Assembly (NCBI GenBank): GCA_964472875.1
Contig: CAYYMD010000060.1
Location: 1 to 16,073, forward strand
From: CAYYMD01 sp964472875
GTDB taxonomy: Bacteria > Planctomycetota > Phycisphaerae > SM23-33
Direction of reading: 5' to 3'
DNA: 16,073 bases
Positions 1 to 6,966 of the stretch are shown in pieces. The notes below the pieces were generated by a model, which worked only from the letters and a program-made list of their open reading frames with translations, was not told the origin of the DNA and made no database searches. The first letter of the stretch is position 1, and each line of letters opens with the position of its first letter. The position numbers and the translations under genes were made by a program.

Positions 1-235
1 AGCAATTGTACGAACTGCTTTACTAATCGGGTGTCCCAATGTTGAACTCAGGAAAGTAAAAAACCCCAAACCTGCCCCCCAACCGTTTGGCGGCCCCCCC
101 CAACTTCCAAACTCCAAACTTCCTCTCGGAACTCGGAACTGGTACATCGGAACTTCTTGGGATTGGGGTATTTGGGGTTTTCTGCCGTAAGGCAGGTTTC
201 TGATACCCGATGGCGTGGCAGTGCCGGCGGGACCG
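1..235. other. Intergenic region with 7-nt-period array and C-tracts
   Basis: No credible gene lies here. Positions 102-143 read as consecutive 7-mers (AACTTCC, AAACTCC, AAACTTC, CTCTCGG, AACTCGG, AACTGGT), the same period as the arrays near 15.5-16.0 kb. There are C-homopolymer runs around 75-80 and 93-101. A composite stem-loop lies just past the 3' end of the metallophosphoesterase: outer arms 166-171 and 203-208, inner hairpin CTGCC-GTAA-GGCAG at 182-195. No U-tract follows it on the minus strand, so a terminator role is uncertain. Confidence 0.5.
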
Positions 236-1141
236 TTACGAGACGGGATGCCGGCGGAGTGTGAACTGTGTGATTTCCGGGCGGTTTACGGAAGTCACCC
301 TCCGGCCGTGCCCGATGCCGCGATTGACGTAAACTCTGCCGCCGCCGACAGAATACTCTCCGGCCGCCAGTTCGGGTATCTCCGCGGGCCGGAAAAATTT
401 GCTCAGCCAGAAATCCGACGTGGATCGCCCGTGCGTGTGGCCGGACATGACGTAATCGGCGCCTTTTGCGGCCAGGTCCGGCGCGGCGTTGGGATTATGG
501 CACAGCGCCAGTACCGGCCCGGCCGATACGACTTTGGCGAAGGCAACGTCCGGCTCATAGGAAGCGGACCAGAAATCGGCCACACCGACAAAGTGCAGTT
601 CGGACTCGCCCCGGCTGAAAGTATGCGACTCGTTCATCAAAGGGACGACGCCGGCAGCCCGCAGCTGGGCGGCCACATAACCGGACAAGCCGCGAACCTC
701 CTTGTCAATGACCGGATGCCACAGGCCGTAATCGTGATTGCCCAGGCATGCCAGCGTGGTTCGGTGCGAGGCAAGTTTGTAAAGCGCCTTTCCGACCCGC
801 CGGGCGTAGTGCCGCAGTGTGGCGGTGATGAAGTCGCCGGTGATGACGACAAAGTCCGACTCGAGGCGGGTTACGATGTTCAGTATCTTATCCAGCTGCC
901 GCTCCCGCACGAACGGGCTCAGGTGCAAGTCGGATATGTGAATAATTCTGGCGCCGTCAAATTCCCGCCCGAGGTTTGGCAGATACAATTCCCTCTTTTC
1001 CAGCATGAACCAGTGTTCCTGAAGTTCGCCGCCGTAAAGGCCGTTGAGGCCTATCGGCGAGAGAACCGACCATGCCAGGTCACCTATCATCGAACGCAGG
1101 CCGTTTGTCCTGCGGCCGCGGGATACAATCGCCTCGCTCAT
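236..1141 (-). CDS. Calcineurin-like metallophosphoesterase, YkuE/YaeI type
   Basis: A 301-residue metal-dependent phosphoesterase. All five metal-binding motifs are in order: DLH at 71-73, GD at 102-103, GNHD at 134-137, CH at 214-215 and GHTHG at 234-238. A DxH first motif with a C-terminal GHTHG is typical of the YkuE/YaeI group. Some relatives hydrolyse UDP-2,3-diacylglucosamine in lipid A synthesis and others act on envelope phosphoesters, so the substrate cannot be assigned. There is no clear signal peptide; residues 20-36 are only weakly hydrophobic. The ATG at 1141 is preferred because GGAG lies 9 nt upstream; a GTG at 1195 would add 18 polar residues and has no comparable site. It lies 293 bp downstream of alr on the same strand and probably has its own promoter at 1410-1438. 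Confidence 0.88.
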   Translation of the reverse strand: MSEAIVSRGRRTNGLRSMIGDLAWSVLSPIGLNGLYGGELQEHWFMLEKRELYLPNLGREFDGARIIHISDLHLSPFVRERQLDKILNIVTRLESDFVVITGDFITATLRHYARRVGKALYKLASHRTTLACLGNHDYGLWHPVIDKEVRGLSGYVAAQLRAAGVVPLMNESHTFSRGESELHFVGVADFWSASYEPDVAFAKVVSAGPVLALCHNPNAAPDLAAKGADYVMSGHTHGRSTSDFWLSKFFRPAEIPELAAGEYSVGGGRVYVNRGIGHGRRVTSVNRPEITQFTLRRHPVS

Positions 1142-1434
1142 TGAGTTTTTCTCCGGGGCGGAGTTTGCGGAATTTATGATTTTCGGGCTTTGCACTGCTT
1201 TATCGTCGGGTTTTATTATCCCACATGCCCGAAATGGCCGTGTGAAATTTCTTATAAGCTTCTGTTAAAGCCCGCCCGCCAGTAAAGGCATTCTGCTTCG
1301 GGGCATTAACACGATGCCGCCGGCCCGGTCGCCTTCGGCAAAATTCCAAAATCCGCTGGTGGCAGAATCACGCGGAAGAGCCCTCGCCAGCATGTTTATT
1401 CACTATTTGATTATACTCTCTTTTGGTCCGCAAA
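1142..1434 (-). other. Long leader between alr and the phosphoesterase
   Basis: No protein gene is seen here. If the promoter at 1410-1438 is used, the message starts near 1403 and has a leader of about 260 nt. Within it, 1263-1273 and 1301-1311 form a near-perfect stem (TGTTAA / TTAACA plus GCCC / GGGC, one mismatch) enclosing a small GCC/GGC hairpin. It may be a structured 5' UTR; no known riboswitch class was recognised. Confidence 0.35.
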
Positions 1435-1438
1435 TCAA
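1410..1438 (-). promoter_or_regulatory. Sigma-70-like promoter for the metallophosphoesterase
   Basis: On the minus strand, TTGATT (1438-1433) is followed by a 17-nt spacer and a perfect TATAAT (1415-1410). The -35 box overlaps the TGA stop codon of alr. The match is strong for a sigma-70 site but is sequence-based only. Confidence 0.55.
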
Positions 1439-2568
1439 TCCACCAACGTGCGGCGGATGCGGTTGCCCAAGCGGCAGGTGACCTCGTAGGGAATTGTCCC
1501 GGCCAGCCGGGCGAGGTTCTCTACGCTGTTCGGGGCGGCCGAATCGGGCGAAATGATTTCCACCTCGTCCCCGACCTCCACATGGGGCAGATGTGTCAAT
1601 TCGACTATTATCTGGTCCATTGAGACACGACCGCGGATGGGCGCCTCGACGCCGTCTATCCGCACCACGGCGCGGTTCGACAGGCAGCGGAAGTAACCGT
1701 CGCCGTAACCGACCGGCACCAGGCCGATGCGGGCCGGCGATGAAAACGTCTGTGTCAGCCCGTATCCGCACTGACTTCCGGCGGGAATGTCCTTTACCTG
1801 AATAAGCCGCCCCACCAGTTGCATGCAGGGGCACAGGGGCGGTTTGTCGTTCATATCATCCGACGGCTGGTAGCCGTAAACGGCGATGCCCGGGCGGACC
1901 ATGTCCAGTTGCGTTTGGGGATAGTCAATCAGCGCCGCGGAGTTGGCCGCGTGCAGCGTGAGTCCATCGCGCCCGCCCGCCGCCTCGGCTACCTCAAGGA
2001 ACCGCGACAGCTGCCCGCGCGTGAACTCGTCGCCTGCGGGGTCGTCGGCCACGGCGAAGTGTGTGTACAGACCAGCGAGCTTTACCCCGTCGGTGTGGCG
2101 GATTGTATTAATAAGTTCGCCCGCCTGCCCGGCCGTCACACCGGAACGGCTCATGCCTGTGTCTACCTTCACGTGCAGGCGCGCCGTCCGGCCTGCGCGG
2201 GCCGCGGCCTCGGCCACGACGCTCACTTCACGTTCGGCCACGACAGTCAGTAGAATATCCCGCCGGATAAGTTCCTCCAGCGCCTCTTGCAGTTGCCGGC
2301 CGTCGTCGAACGCGCATGCCGAAAAAAACACCAGCACCTCGCCGTCGCAGCCCATCCGCCGCAGTGTTACCGCCTCCTGCGGCGTAGCCACCGCCAGTGC
2401 GTCGGCGTAAGGCGATATAACCGGCAGCAGCTGCTCCAGGCCGTGGCCGTAGCAATCCGCCTTGACGACCGGACACATTTTGACACCGGTGGCCAAATGC
2501 GACCGCAGCAGTTCCAGGTTGCTCTTAACCGCCGAGGCCGATATTCGGGCTGTGAGATAATTTTCCAT
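1435..2568 (-). CDS. alr: Alanine racemase
   Basis: PLP-dependent interconversion of L- and D-alanine in the cytoplasm, supplying D-Ala for peptidoglycan. The 377-residue length is normal for the family. The PLP lysine is K36 in VVKADCYGHG (usual form VKANAYGHG). Other visible family motifs are HVKVDTGMSRSG (132-143), MVRPG (223-227), the catalytic tyrosine region GYG (268-270, probably Y269), VGYGDGY (286-292) and GRVSMDQ (313-319). The N-terminal TIM barrel and C-terminal beta domain are both complete. The start is the ATG at 2568; AGGA lies 12 nt upstream, which is rather distant, but no better start exists and the protein begins where family members do. It stands alone: the upstream HAD gene ends 285 bp away and that gap holds three hairpins. 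Confidence 0.95.
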   Translation of the reverse strand: MENYLTARISASAVKSNLELLRSHLATGVKMCPVVKADCYGHGLEQLLPVISPYADALAVATPQEAVTLRRMGCDGEVLVFFSACAFDDGRQLQEALEELIRRDILLTVVAEREVSVVAEAAARAGRTARLHVKVDTGMSRSGVTAGQAGELINTIRHTDGVKLAGLYTHFAVADDPAGDEFTRGQLSRFLEVAEAAGGRDGLTLHAANSAALIDYPQTQLDMVRPGIAVYGYQPSDDMNDKPPLCPCMQLVGRLIQVKDIPAGSQCGYGLTQTFSSPARIGLVPVGYGDGYFRCLSNRAVVRIDGVEAPIRGRVSMDQIIVELTHLPHVEVGDEVEIISPDSAAPNSVENLARLAGTIPYEVTCRLGNRIRRTLVD

Positions 2569-2853
2569 CGTAACGCATTATCCTAATCGGCACGGTGCGG
2601 CGAAAGTGATGAATCTCAAATGGCAAAGTCAGTGATTCATATAAATCCTAATATGTTTTGGCAGCGTTGAGTAGGCATGGGGTCTTTTAGCCCCACACCT
2701 CTAACTGAACCGGAATTGTCAGGAAAACATCCGGTTCTCAATAAGTGTCTTCCTTCTCGTAAGCCCCTGGCCGCTTTACTTCGGCAGCAGGACATAAAGA
2801 TTTTTCCGGAGTAAGATGTGGTGCCAAAGATGGCACCACCGTGTATGTGAAAT
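2569..2853 (-). other. Hairpin-rich gap upstream of alr
   Basis: No gene. Three hairpins lie in 285 bp. 2818-2839 is a 9-bp perfect stem with an AAGA loop, 14 nt past the HAD stop, and may end that transcript although no U-run follows. 2707-2737 has perfect 8-bp arms GAACCGGA / TCCGGTTC around a 15-nt loop. 2674-2699 has a 9-bp stem with an 8-nt loop; two of its pairs are G-U only when read as minus-strand RNA, pointing to the alr leader as the functional strand. No convincing promoter for alr was found. Confidence 0.4.
2818..2839 (-). terminator. Hairpin just downstream of the HAD gene
   Basis: GTGGTGCCA / TGGCACCAC form a perfect 9-bp stem with a 4-nt loop, starting 14 nt after the HAD stop codon. 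A downstream U-tract is missing on the minus strand, so this may be an RNA 3'-end stabiliser rather than an intrinsic terminator. Confidence 0.35.
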
Positions 2854-3528
2854 CTATGTTAAATTTTCCAGGTCGGCGGGCTTGATGTCCTTCATGGAAT
2901 CCACGATGAGGTCGGCTTGTTGCAGCGCCTCGGCAGCGTAGGAATTGGTCACCGCCAGAACCTTCAGCCCGACGGTCTTTGCCGCAGCTATTCCAGCGCG
3001 GGAGTCTTCGACGGCCACACATTTTTCCGGTGCCGGCGGCTTCGGCGACATTTTCGCCAGTTGCTCCACGGCAAGGCGATACCCCGCCGGGTCCGGCTTG
3101 GAGGCGTGCACATCCTCGGCCGCGACTATAACCGAAAAATAATCCAGAATTCCCACCGCCGCACCGGCCAGTTCTATCTCCTCCCGCAGCGCGGCCGAGC
3201 ACACCGCCAGCGGATATCCCGCCTCGTATAATCCGCCGATTAATTCCACGACACCATCAAACGGACGAATCTGACCGGCCATCATAACTTTAACCAGCCC
3301 TGTCTTGACTTCTACCATCTCCCTGATGCGATACTCGTCGAACTCCACGCCATGATCACGTCCGGCAATTATAAAACAATCGTGGTCGTCGTAGCCGATG
3401 TATTTCTCGTAATACGCCTCGGCGGTCATATCCACGCCCTCCGGGGCAAGTACCTGCTGAAAGCAGCGCAGGTGAATGGGCTCGGAATCTATAATTACTC
3501 CGTCGAAATCGAATATAACGGCATCCAT
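2854..3528 (-). CDS. HAD-superfamily hydrolase, beta-phosphoglucomutase-like
   Basis: A 224-residue cytoplasmic phosphatase or phosphoglucomutase of HAD subfamily IA. Motif I is FDFDGVIIDSEP with nucleophile D7 and acid/base D9; motif II is S111; motif III is K144 in SKPDP; motif IV is VEDS with E174 and D175. A helical cap occupies roughly residues 15-85. The DSEP ending of motif I and the VAVEDSRAGIAAA stretch are common to beta-phosphoglucomutase and to sugar-phosphate phosphatases such as YniC, so the exact substrate is open. The ATG at 3528 is chosen because AAGGAG sits 5 nt upstream and the protein then begins directly at the first beta strand; an upstream start at 3564 adds 12 residues without a good site. 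It lies 87 bp downstream of the kinase gene and probably has its own promoter. Confidence 0.87.
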   Translation of the reverse strand: MDAVIFDFDGVIIDSEPIHLRCFQQVLAPEGVDMTAEAYYEKYIGYDDHDCFIIAGRDHGVEFDEYRIREMVEVKTGLVKVMMAGQIRPFDGVVELIGGLYEAGYPLAVCSAALREEIELAGAAVGILDYFSVIVAAEDVHASKPDPAGYRLAVEQLAKMSPKPPAPEKCVAVEDSRAGIAAAKTVGLKVLAVTNSYAAEALQQADLIVDSMKDIKPADLENLT

Positions 3529-3590
3529 GTATGCTCCTTTTCGATGATAAAATCGCTGCGGCATGCGCTAGTGCACATAAGTTGTTTGTT

Positions 3591-3619
3591 GTTTTAAGAG
3601 GGTGCTGAGAAAGTTTCAA
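3591..3619 (-). promoter_or_regulatory. Sigma-70-like promoter for the HAD gene
   Basis: On the minus strand, TTGAAA (3619-3614), a 17-nt spacer and TAAAAC (3596-3591). The -35 box overlaps the TGA stop of the sensor kinase. The -35 matches 5 of 6 and the -10 matches 4 of 6 consensus bases. Confidence 0.4.
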
Positions 3620-5925
3620 GTTTTGTCTTTCTGCCTGTCGGACGGCGACAGCGGAATAGTCACGCGCACGGTGGTTTTGCCACCTTCTGCGTTTATGCTG
3701 AATTCACCGCCGACGGTTTCTGCCCGCCGCATCATGGTGTCTATCCCTATACCATCACCCACATCTGCATTCGGGTCGTACGGTTCGCCGTCGTTTACGA
3801 CAATCAGTATGGCGTCGTTTTTTTGTCTGATTAATGACAATTGAATTTTTCGCGCTTTTCCATGCCGCACGGCGTTGGTTATCGCCTCCTGAGCAATACG
3901 GAACATCACGATCTTTGCATTAGCGGAAAGCCGCTTGTCGAAAAGTCCTTCCGATGCACCTTTTACCTCAACCGTCACATCAACCATACTGGCGTAGTCG
4001 TCGGCCAGTTGGCGCAAAGATGACGCCACACCTATTGTCTCAAGCGTGGTTGGATAAAGCCCGTGGCTGACATTTCGTACCTCGCTCATCAGTGAACGGC
4101 AATCCTTTATGATGCGATTTAATTCATCCGCAGCATACCGGTCTATATTTTCACCCGCCAGGTCGTAAATATGTTTCATCGACAGGTGCAGTGCAGTAAG
4201 CCGCTGGCCGATGGAATCGTGCAGTTCCCTTCCAAGGCGTCTGCGCTCCTGCTCGCGGGCGTTGATTAATTTTTTATGTGCGGATTGCAGCGCCCGTTCG
4301 GCAAAGACGCGTTCGGTAACGTCTCTGGCGACTCCCTGCACACCAACCAGTTCGTCGCCGCTGTATTGAGCCGCAGTTGCCAGTTCCAGCCAAACGCGCC
4401 GACCGTCTTTGCGGATAATTTCAAACTCAAACGGCTGAGACAGCGGCTTTTTCTTTATCCGACGCGCAATACGATTAAAGAGCATCTCACGATATTCAGG
4501 CGCTGCCAGTTCTCTCATGTTCATCCGTAAAAGTTCTTCCAGTGTGTAACCGGTAACCCTCTCTGCCGCCTTGTTTCCGAAGGTGTAATTGCCCTTCAGG
4601 TCCACCTGGAAAATTATATCCCAGGAATTATCGATTATGTGTTGCAGCCAGTCCTTTGTCTCTTTCAGCGCCTGCTCGGTACGTTTGCGGTCGGTAATGT
4701 CGCTTACAACTCCGAGCGTGCCGATAAATTCGCCTTTTTCATCGGCCAGCGGTGTCGCCGAAACAGAGAACATTCTGGCCTCGCCCTTCTTTGTATACAA
4801 TACAGTTTCGTAGCGCGAAGATTCGCCCTTCAGCCGCCGGCGTGTCTGGTCTTTCAGCTTTGCGAATTCCCCCTGCGCCGTGAATTCTTTTAAATTATGG
4901 TCGACAAGTTCGTCGATTCTGTAACCCAGCATTCGTGTAAAAGCACTGTTGACAAAAAGAATATTTTCATCATCATCAACAATCCCAATACCTTCCCGCA
5001 CAGTCTCTACGAGGGCGCGATACCTGTTCTCTGATTCACGAAGCGCTTCTTCGGCTCGCTTACGGTCGGTGATGTCTTCGATAACGGATATGAAGTAATC
5101 CGGTCGACCATCCGTTTCCCTGTATAGTGCGACAGTCAGATTAACCCATACGATTGAACCGTCTTTACGGCAATAACGCTTCTCCATCGAGTAAGTATTA
5201 ATTTCGCCGGCAAGCACCCGCCTGACGTTCGCTAAATCTTCTTCGAGGTCGTCGGGATGAGTGATGTCCTGAAATGTGAGTTTAAGCAATTCAGGGCGAC
5301 TGTATCCGACTATATCGCAGAACCTCTGATTGATGCGCAAAAACTCTCCATAAGGTGCAATGTGAGCCATACCCACTGCCGCCTGCTCAAAGGTTTCCCT
5401 GAACCTTTTTTCGCTTCTTTTCAGTTCCGCTTCTGCCCGCTTATATTCCGATATATCAACGCCGCTGACCATTACTCCTACTATCTCATCGCTTCGTCGG
5501 ACAGACACGTGGCCGGGGGCAAACATTATTGTGTGAATCCCATCTTTTCCCACCACCCCAATTTCAACCTGAGGCGTAACGATTCCCTCCAAAGCATGTC
5601 GGATCATTACAACGGCCTTTTCGATGTCGCTGTCGGCAATAAAATCGATCACTTTTTTACCGACCATGTCCTCCTTGGCATAGCCAAGTGACTCGACAAA
5701 CCTGCTGTTGATGTCAATTACATCAAAATCCATCCCGATTACGGCATTAAGAGCGAGAGTTTGCTCGAAAACGCTTTTATATTCAAACAGTTCGCTGGAT
5801 ACCGTTTTAGCAGATTTTTCGGCCCGGTCCAGGGCTTGAGACAATTGCTTTACGCGATGCTTAAGCTCGCGGATTTGCAGATCCTTGTCCCCATCACCGG
5901 ATAATTTGGCCCGTTTTCCGGCCAT
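3616..5925 (-). CDS. Soluble multi-PAS sensor histidine kinase (HisKA_3)
   Basis: A 769-residue sensor kinase of the NarL/DesK-partner class. A short N-terminal coiled coil (about 15-45) precedes four PAS domains at roughly 45-165, 170-290, 297-415 and 424-540, several joined by the ITDRKRAEEAL-type linkers usual between PAS/PAC repeats. The HisKA_3 dimerisation domain follows, with phospho-acceptor H569 in GRELHD. The ATPase domain spans about 672-760, with N-box N684 (AITNAVRHG), NDG at 711-713 and a DGIGI glycine box at 724-728. No membrane segment is visible, so it should sense a cytoplasmic signal; the PAS ligand cannot be told. The ATG at 5925 is used, with AAAGGCGG upstream; the in-frame codon at 5940 is TTG. 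It is divergent from the response regulator at 6230, its likely partner. Confidence 0.92.
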   Translation of the reverse strand: MAGKRAKLSGDGDKDLQIRELKHRVKQLSQALDRAEKSAKTVSSELFEYKSVFEQTLALNAVIGMDFDVIDINSRFVESLGYAKEDMVGKKVIDFIADSDIEKAVVMIRHALEGIVTPQVEIGVVGKDGIHTIMFAPGHVSVRRSDEIVGVMVSGVDISEYKRAEAELKRSEKRFRETFEQAAVGMAHIAPYGEFLRINQRFCDIVGYSRPELLKLTFQDITHPDDLEEDLANVRRVLAGEINTYSMEKRYCRKDGSIVWVNLTVALYRETDGRPDYFISVIEDITDRKRAEEALRESENRYRALVETVREGIGIVDDDENILFVNSAFTRMLGYRIDELVDHNLKEFTAQGEFAKLKDQTRRRLKGESSRYETVLYTKKGEARMFSVSATPLADEKGEFIGTLGVVSDITDRKRTEQALKETKDWLQHIIDNSWDIIFQVDLKGNYTFGNKAAERVTGYTLEELLRMNMRELAAPEYREMLFNRIARRIKKKPLSQPFEFEIIRKDGRRVWLELATAAQYSGDELVGVQGVARDVTERVFAERALQSAHKKLINAREQERRRLGRELHDSIGQRLTALHLSMKHIYDLAGENIDRYAADELNRIIKDCRSLMSEVRNVSHGLYPTTLETIGVASSLRQLADDYASMVDVTVEVKGASEGLFDKRLSANAKIVMFRIAQEAITNAVRHGKARKIQLSLIRQKNDAILIVVNDGEPYDPNADVGDGIGIDTMMRRAETVGGEFSINAEGGKTTVRVTIPLSPSDRQKDKT

Positions 5926-6229
5926 GCGACCGCCTTTCAATCACCTTGAATCTTTTCGAAAAATGCATGATATAAGAAATTTAACGCCATCTCCAGCAGA
6001 CATATACGATTTAAACTGCCATAACCACTGCATTTTGTCGGGTAATCACTGTAAATCCCAATAAATAAATTATTTATATAACATTAATAGTGGTTTTATT
6101 TTGACCGTATTGCCGATATATGTTAGGTATTTATTTATGATAGTTAAGTTTCTCATCCTATAATACTATTAGCAAGGATGTCTTATTACATGGCAAAATT
6201 TTTTCGGGTAAATTGAGCCGGGGGCGGTT
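5926..6229. promoter_or_regulatory. AT-rich divergent regulatory region of the two-component pair
   Basis: This 304-bp gap separates the divergent kinase and response-regulator genes and contains no gene. It is much richer in A+T than its surroundings. A perfect inverted repeat ATAAATAA-A-TTATTTAT lies at 6061-6077, a possible operator, although such AT-rich palindromes also arise by chance. A perfect TATAAT at 6159-6164 faces the regulator; its -35 partner is poor (TTATGA at 6135-6140). No clear promoter for the kinase was found. Confidence 0.4.
6159..6164 (+). promoter_or_regulatory. Putative -10 element for the response regulator
   Basis: TATAAT, a perfect -10 hexamer, lies about 65 nt before the regulator start. 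The expected start of transcription near 6171 would give a leader of about 60 nt. No good -35 hexamer is present, so an activator or another sigma factor may be involved. Confidence 0.35.
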
Positions 6230-6880
6230 ATGAATGAAAAAATTAATGTATTTCTCGCCGACGACCATACCATGGTTTGCGAAGCACTTGCAGGTTTGCT
6301 CTCCGACGACGAACGTATATCGATAGTTGGCAGATGCAACGAAGGTCTTAAGGTCATAAACGAGGTCAAAAATACTCAACCGGATGTGCTGGTGCTCGAC
6401 GTAATGATGCCGGGAATGAACGGTCTTGACATATGCCATGAGTTGAGTAAGAACAAATCTCTAAAGCCAGCCGTGCTTATCCTGAGCATGTATAAAGATG
6501 AACAGTTCGTGGCGCGGGCGTTTGCAAACGGCGCGCTGGGATATCTACTGAAGGAATCTGCGGCGGACGAACTCATCGAAGCGATACAAGAGGTTGTGTT
6601 AGGGCGGCGATATCTCGGATCCGGTGTGCCCCGCAGAGTTCTTGAAGACTTAGACAATCATACCAAAACGCCCTACTCACGACTGTCCAAACGTGAAAAA
6701 CAGGTTTTGCAGATGATAGCCGAGGGCAAAACCAACCGACGCATCGCAGAGATTCTGGACGTGGCCACCAAAACTGTCGACACCCACCGGGCGCGCCTGA
6801 TGCGCAAACTCGATATCCACGACCAGACAACGCTTGTCAAATTCGCCCTACGCCACGGCCTGGCCTCGCTCGATAAATAA
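6230..6880 (+). CDS. NarL/FixJ-family response regulator
   Basis: A 216-residue DNA-binding response regulator. The receiver domain spans about 5-122 with acidic pair D11-D12, phospho-acceptor D57 in VLVLDVMMPG, switch residue S86 and conserved K108. The LuxR-type helix-turn-helix domain spans about 150-207 (LSKREKQVLQMIAEGKTNR, then KTVDTHRARLMRKL). The purine-rich GGGGGCGG just before the ATG serves as ribosome site. HisKA_3 kinases usually pair with NarL-type regulators, so the divergent kinase is the probable partner. Its target genes cannot be read from the sequence; the convergent sugar operon that ends 86 bp away is one possibility. Confidence 0.93.
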   Translation: MNEKINVFLADDHTMVCEALAGLLSDDERISIVGRCNEGLKVINEVKNTQPDVLVLDVMMPGMNGLDICHELSKNKSLKPAVLILSMYKDEQFVARAFANGALGYLLKESAADELIEAIQEVVLGRRYLGSGVPRRVLEDLDNHTKTPYSRLSKREKQVLQMIAEGKTNRRIAEILDVATKTVDTHRARLMRKLDIHDQTTLVKFALRHGLASLDK

Positions 6881-6966
6881 CGTGAATTCGCAGCTTAGTA
6901 CGCTGATCCGCCCTTACTTGTGGTTATGGTCCATAATTCACCTGTATGCCGCCCACACCGGCTCAA
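6881..6966. other. Convergent intergenic gap with inverted repeats
   Basis: The gap lies between the 3' ends of the response regulator and the fusion gene. It contains arms GTGAATT (6882-6888) / AATTCAC (6935-6941), an inner CAGC / GCTG hairpin (6891-6905) and a tight TTATGG-T-CCATAA palindrome (6924-6936). It could act as a bidirectional transcript end, but no U-tract is present on either strand. Confidence 0.3.

Noticed and set aside
215..1144. 309-codon plus-strand open frame
   Set aside because: It lies antisense to the metallophosphoesterase, which has every family motif; the translation has no recognisable domain.
1142..1195. GTG start extending the metallophosphoesterase by 18 residues
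   Set aside because: The extension is polar, outside the family fold, and lacks a good ribosome site, whereas GGAG sits before the ATG at 1141.
5926..5940. TTG start extending the sensor kinase by five residues
   Set aside because: The ATG at 5925 has the AAAGGCGG site correctly placed; the extension would consume that site as codons.
6178..6216. 12-codon leader-peptide-like frame before the response regulator
   Set aside because: The ribosome-like AAGG touches the ATG with no spacing, and there is no attenuator structure or codon bias.
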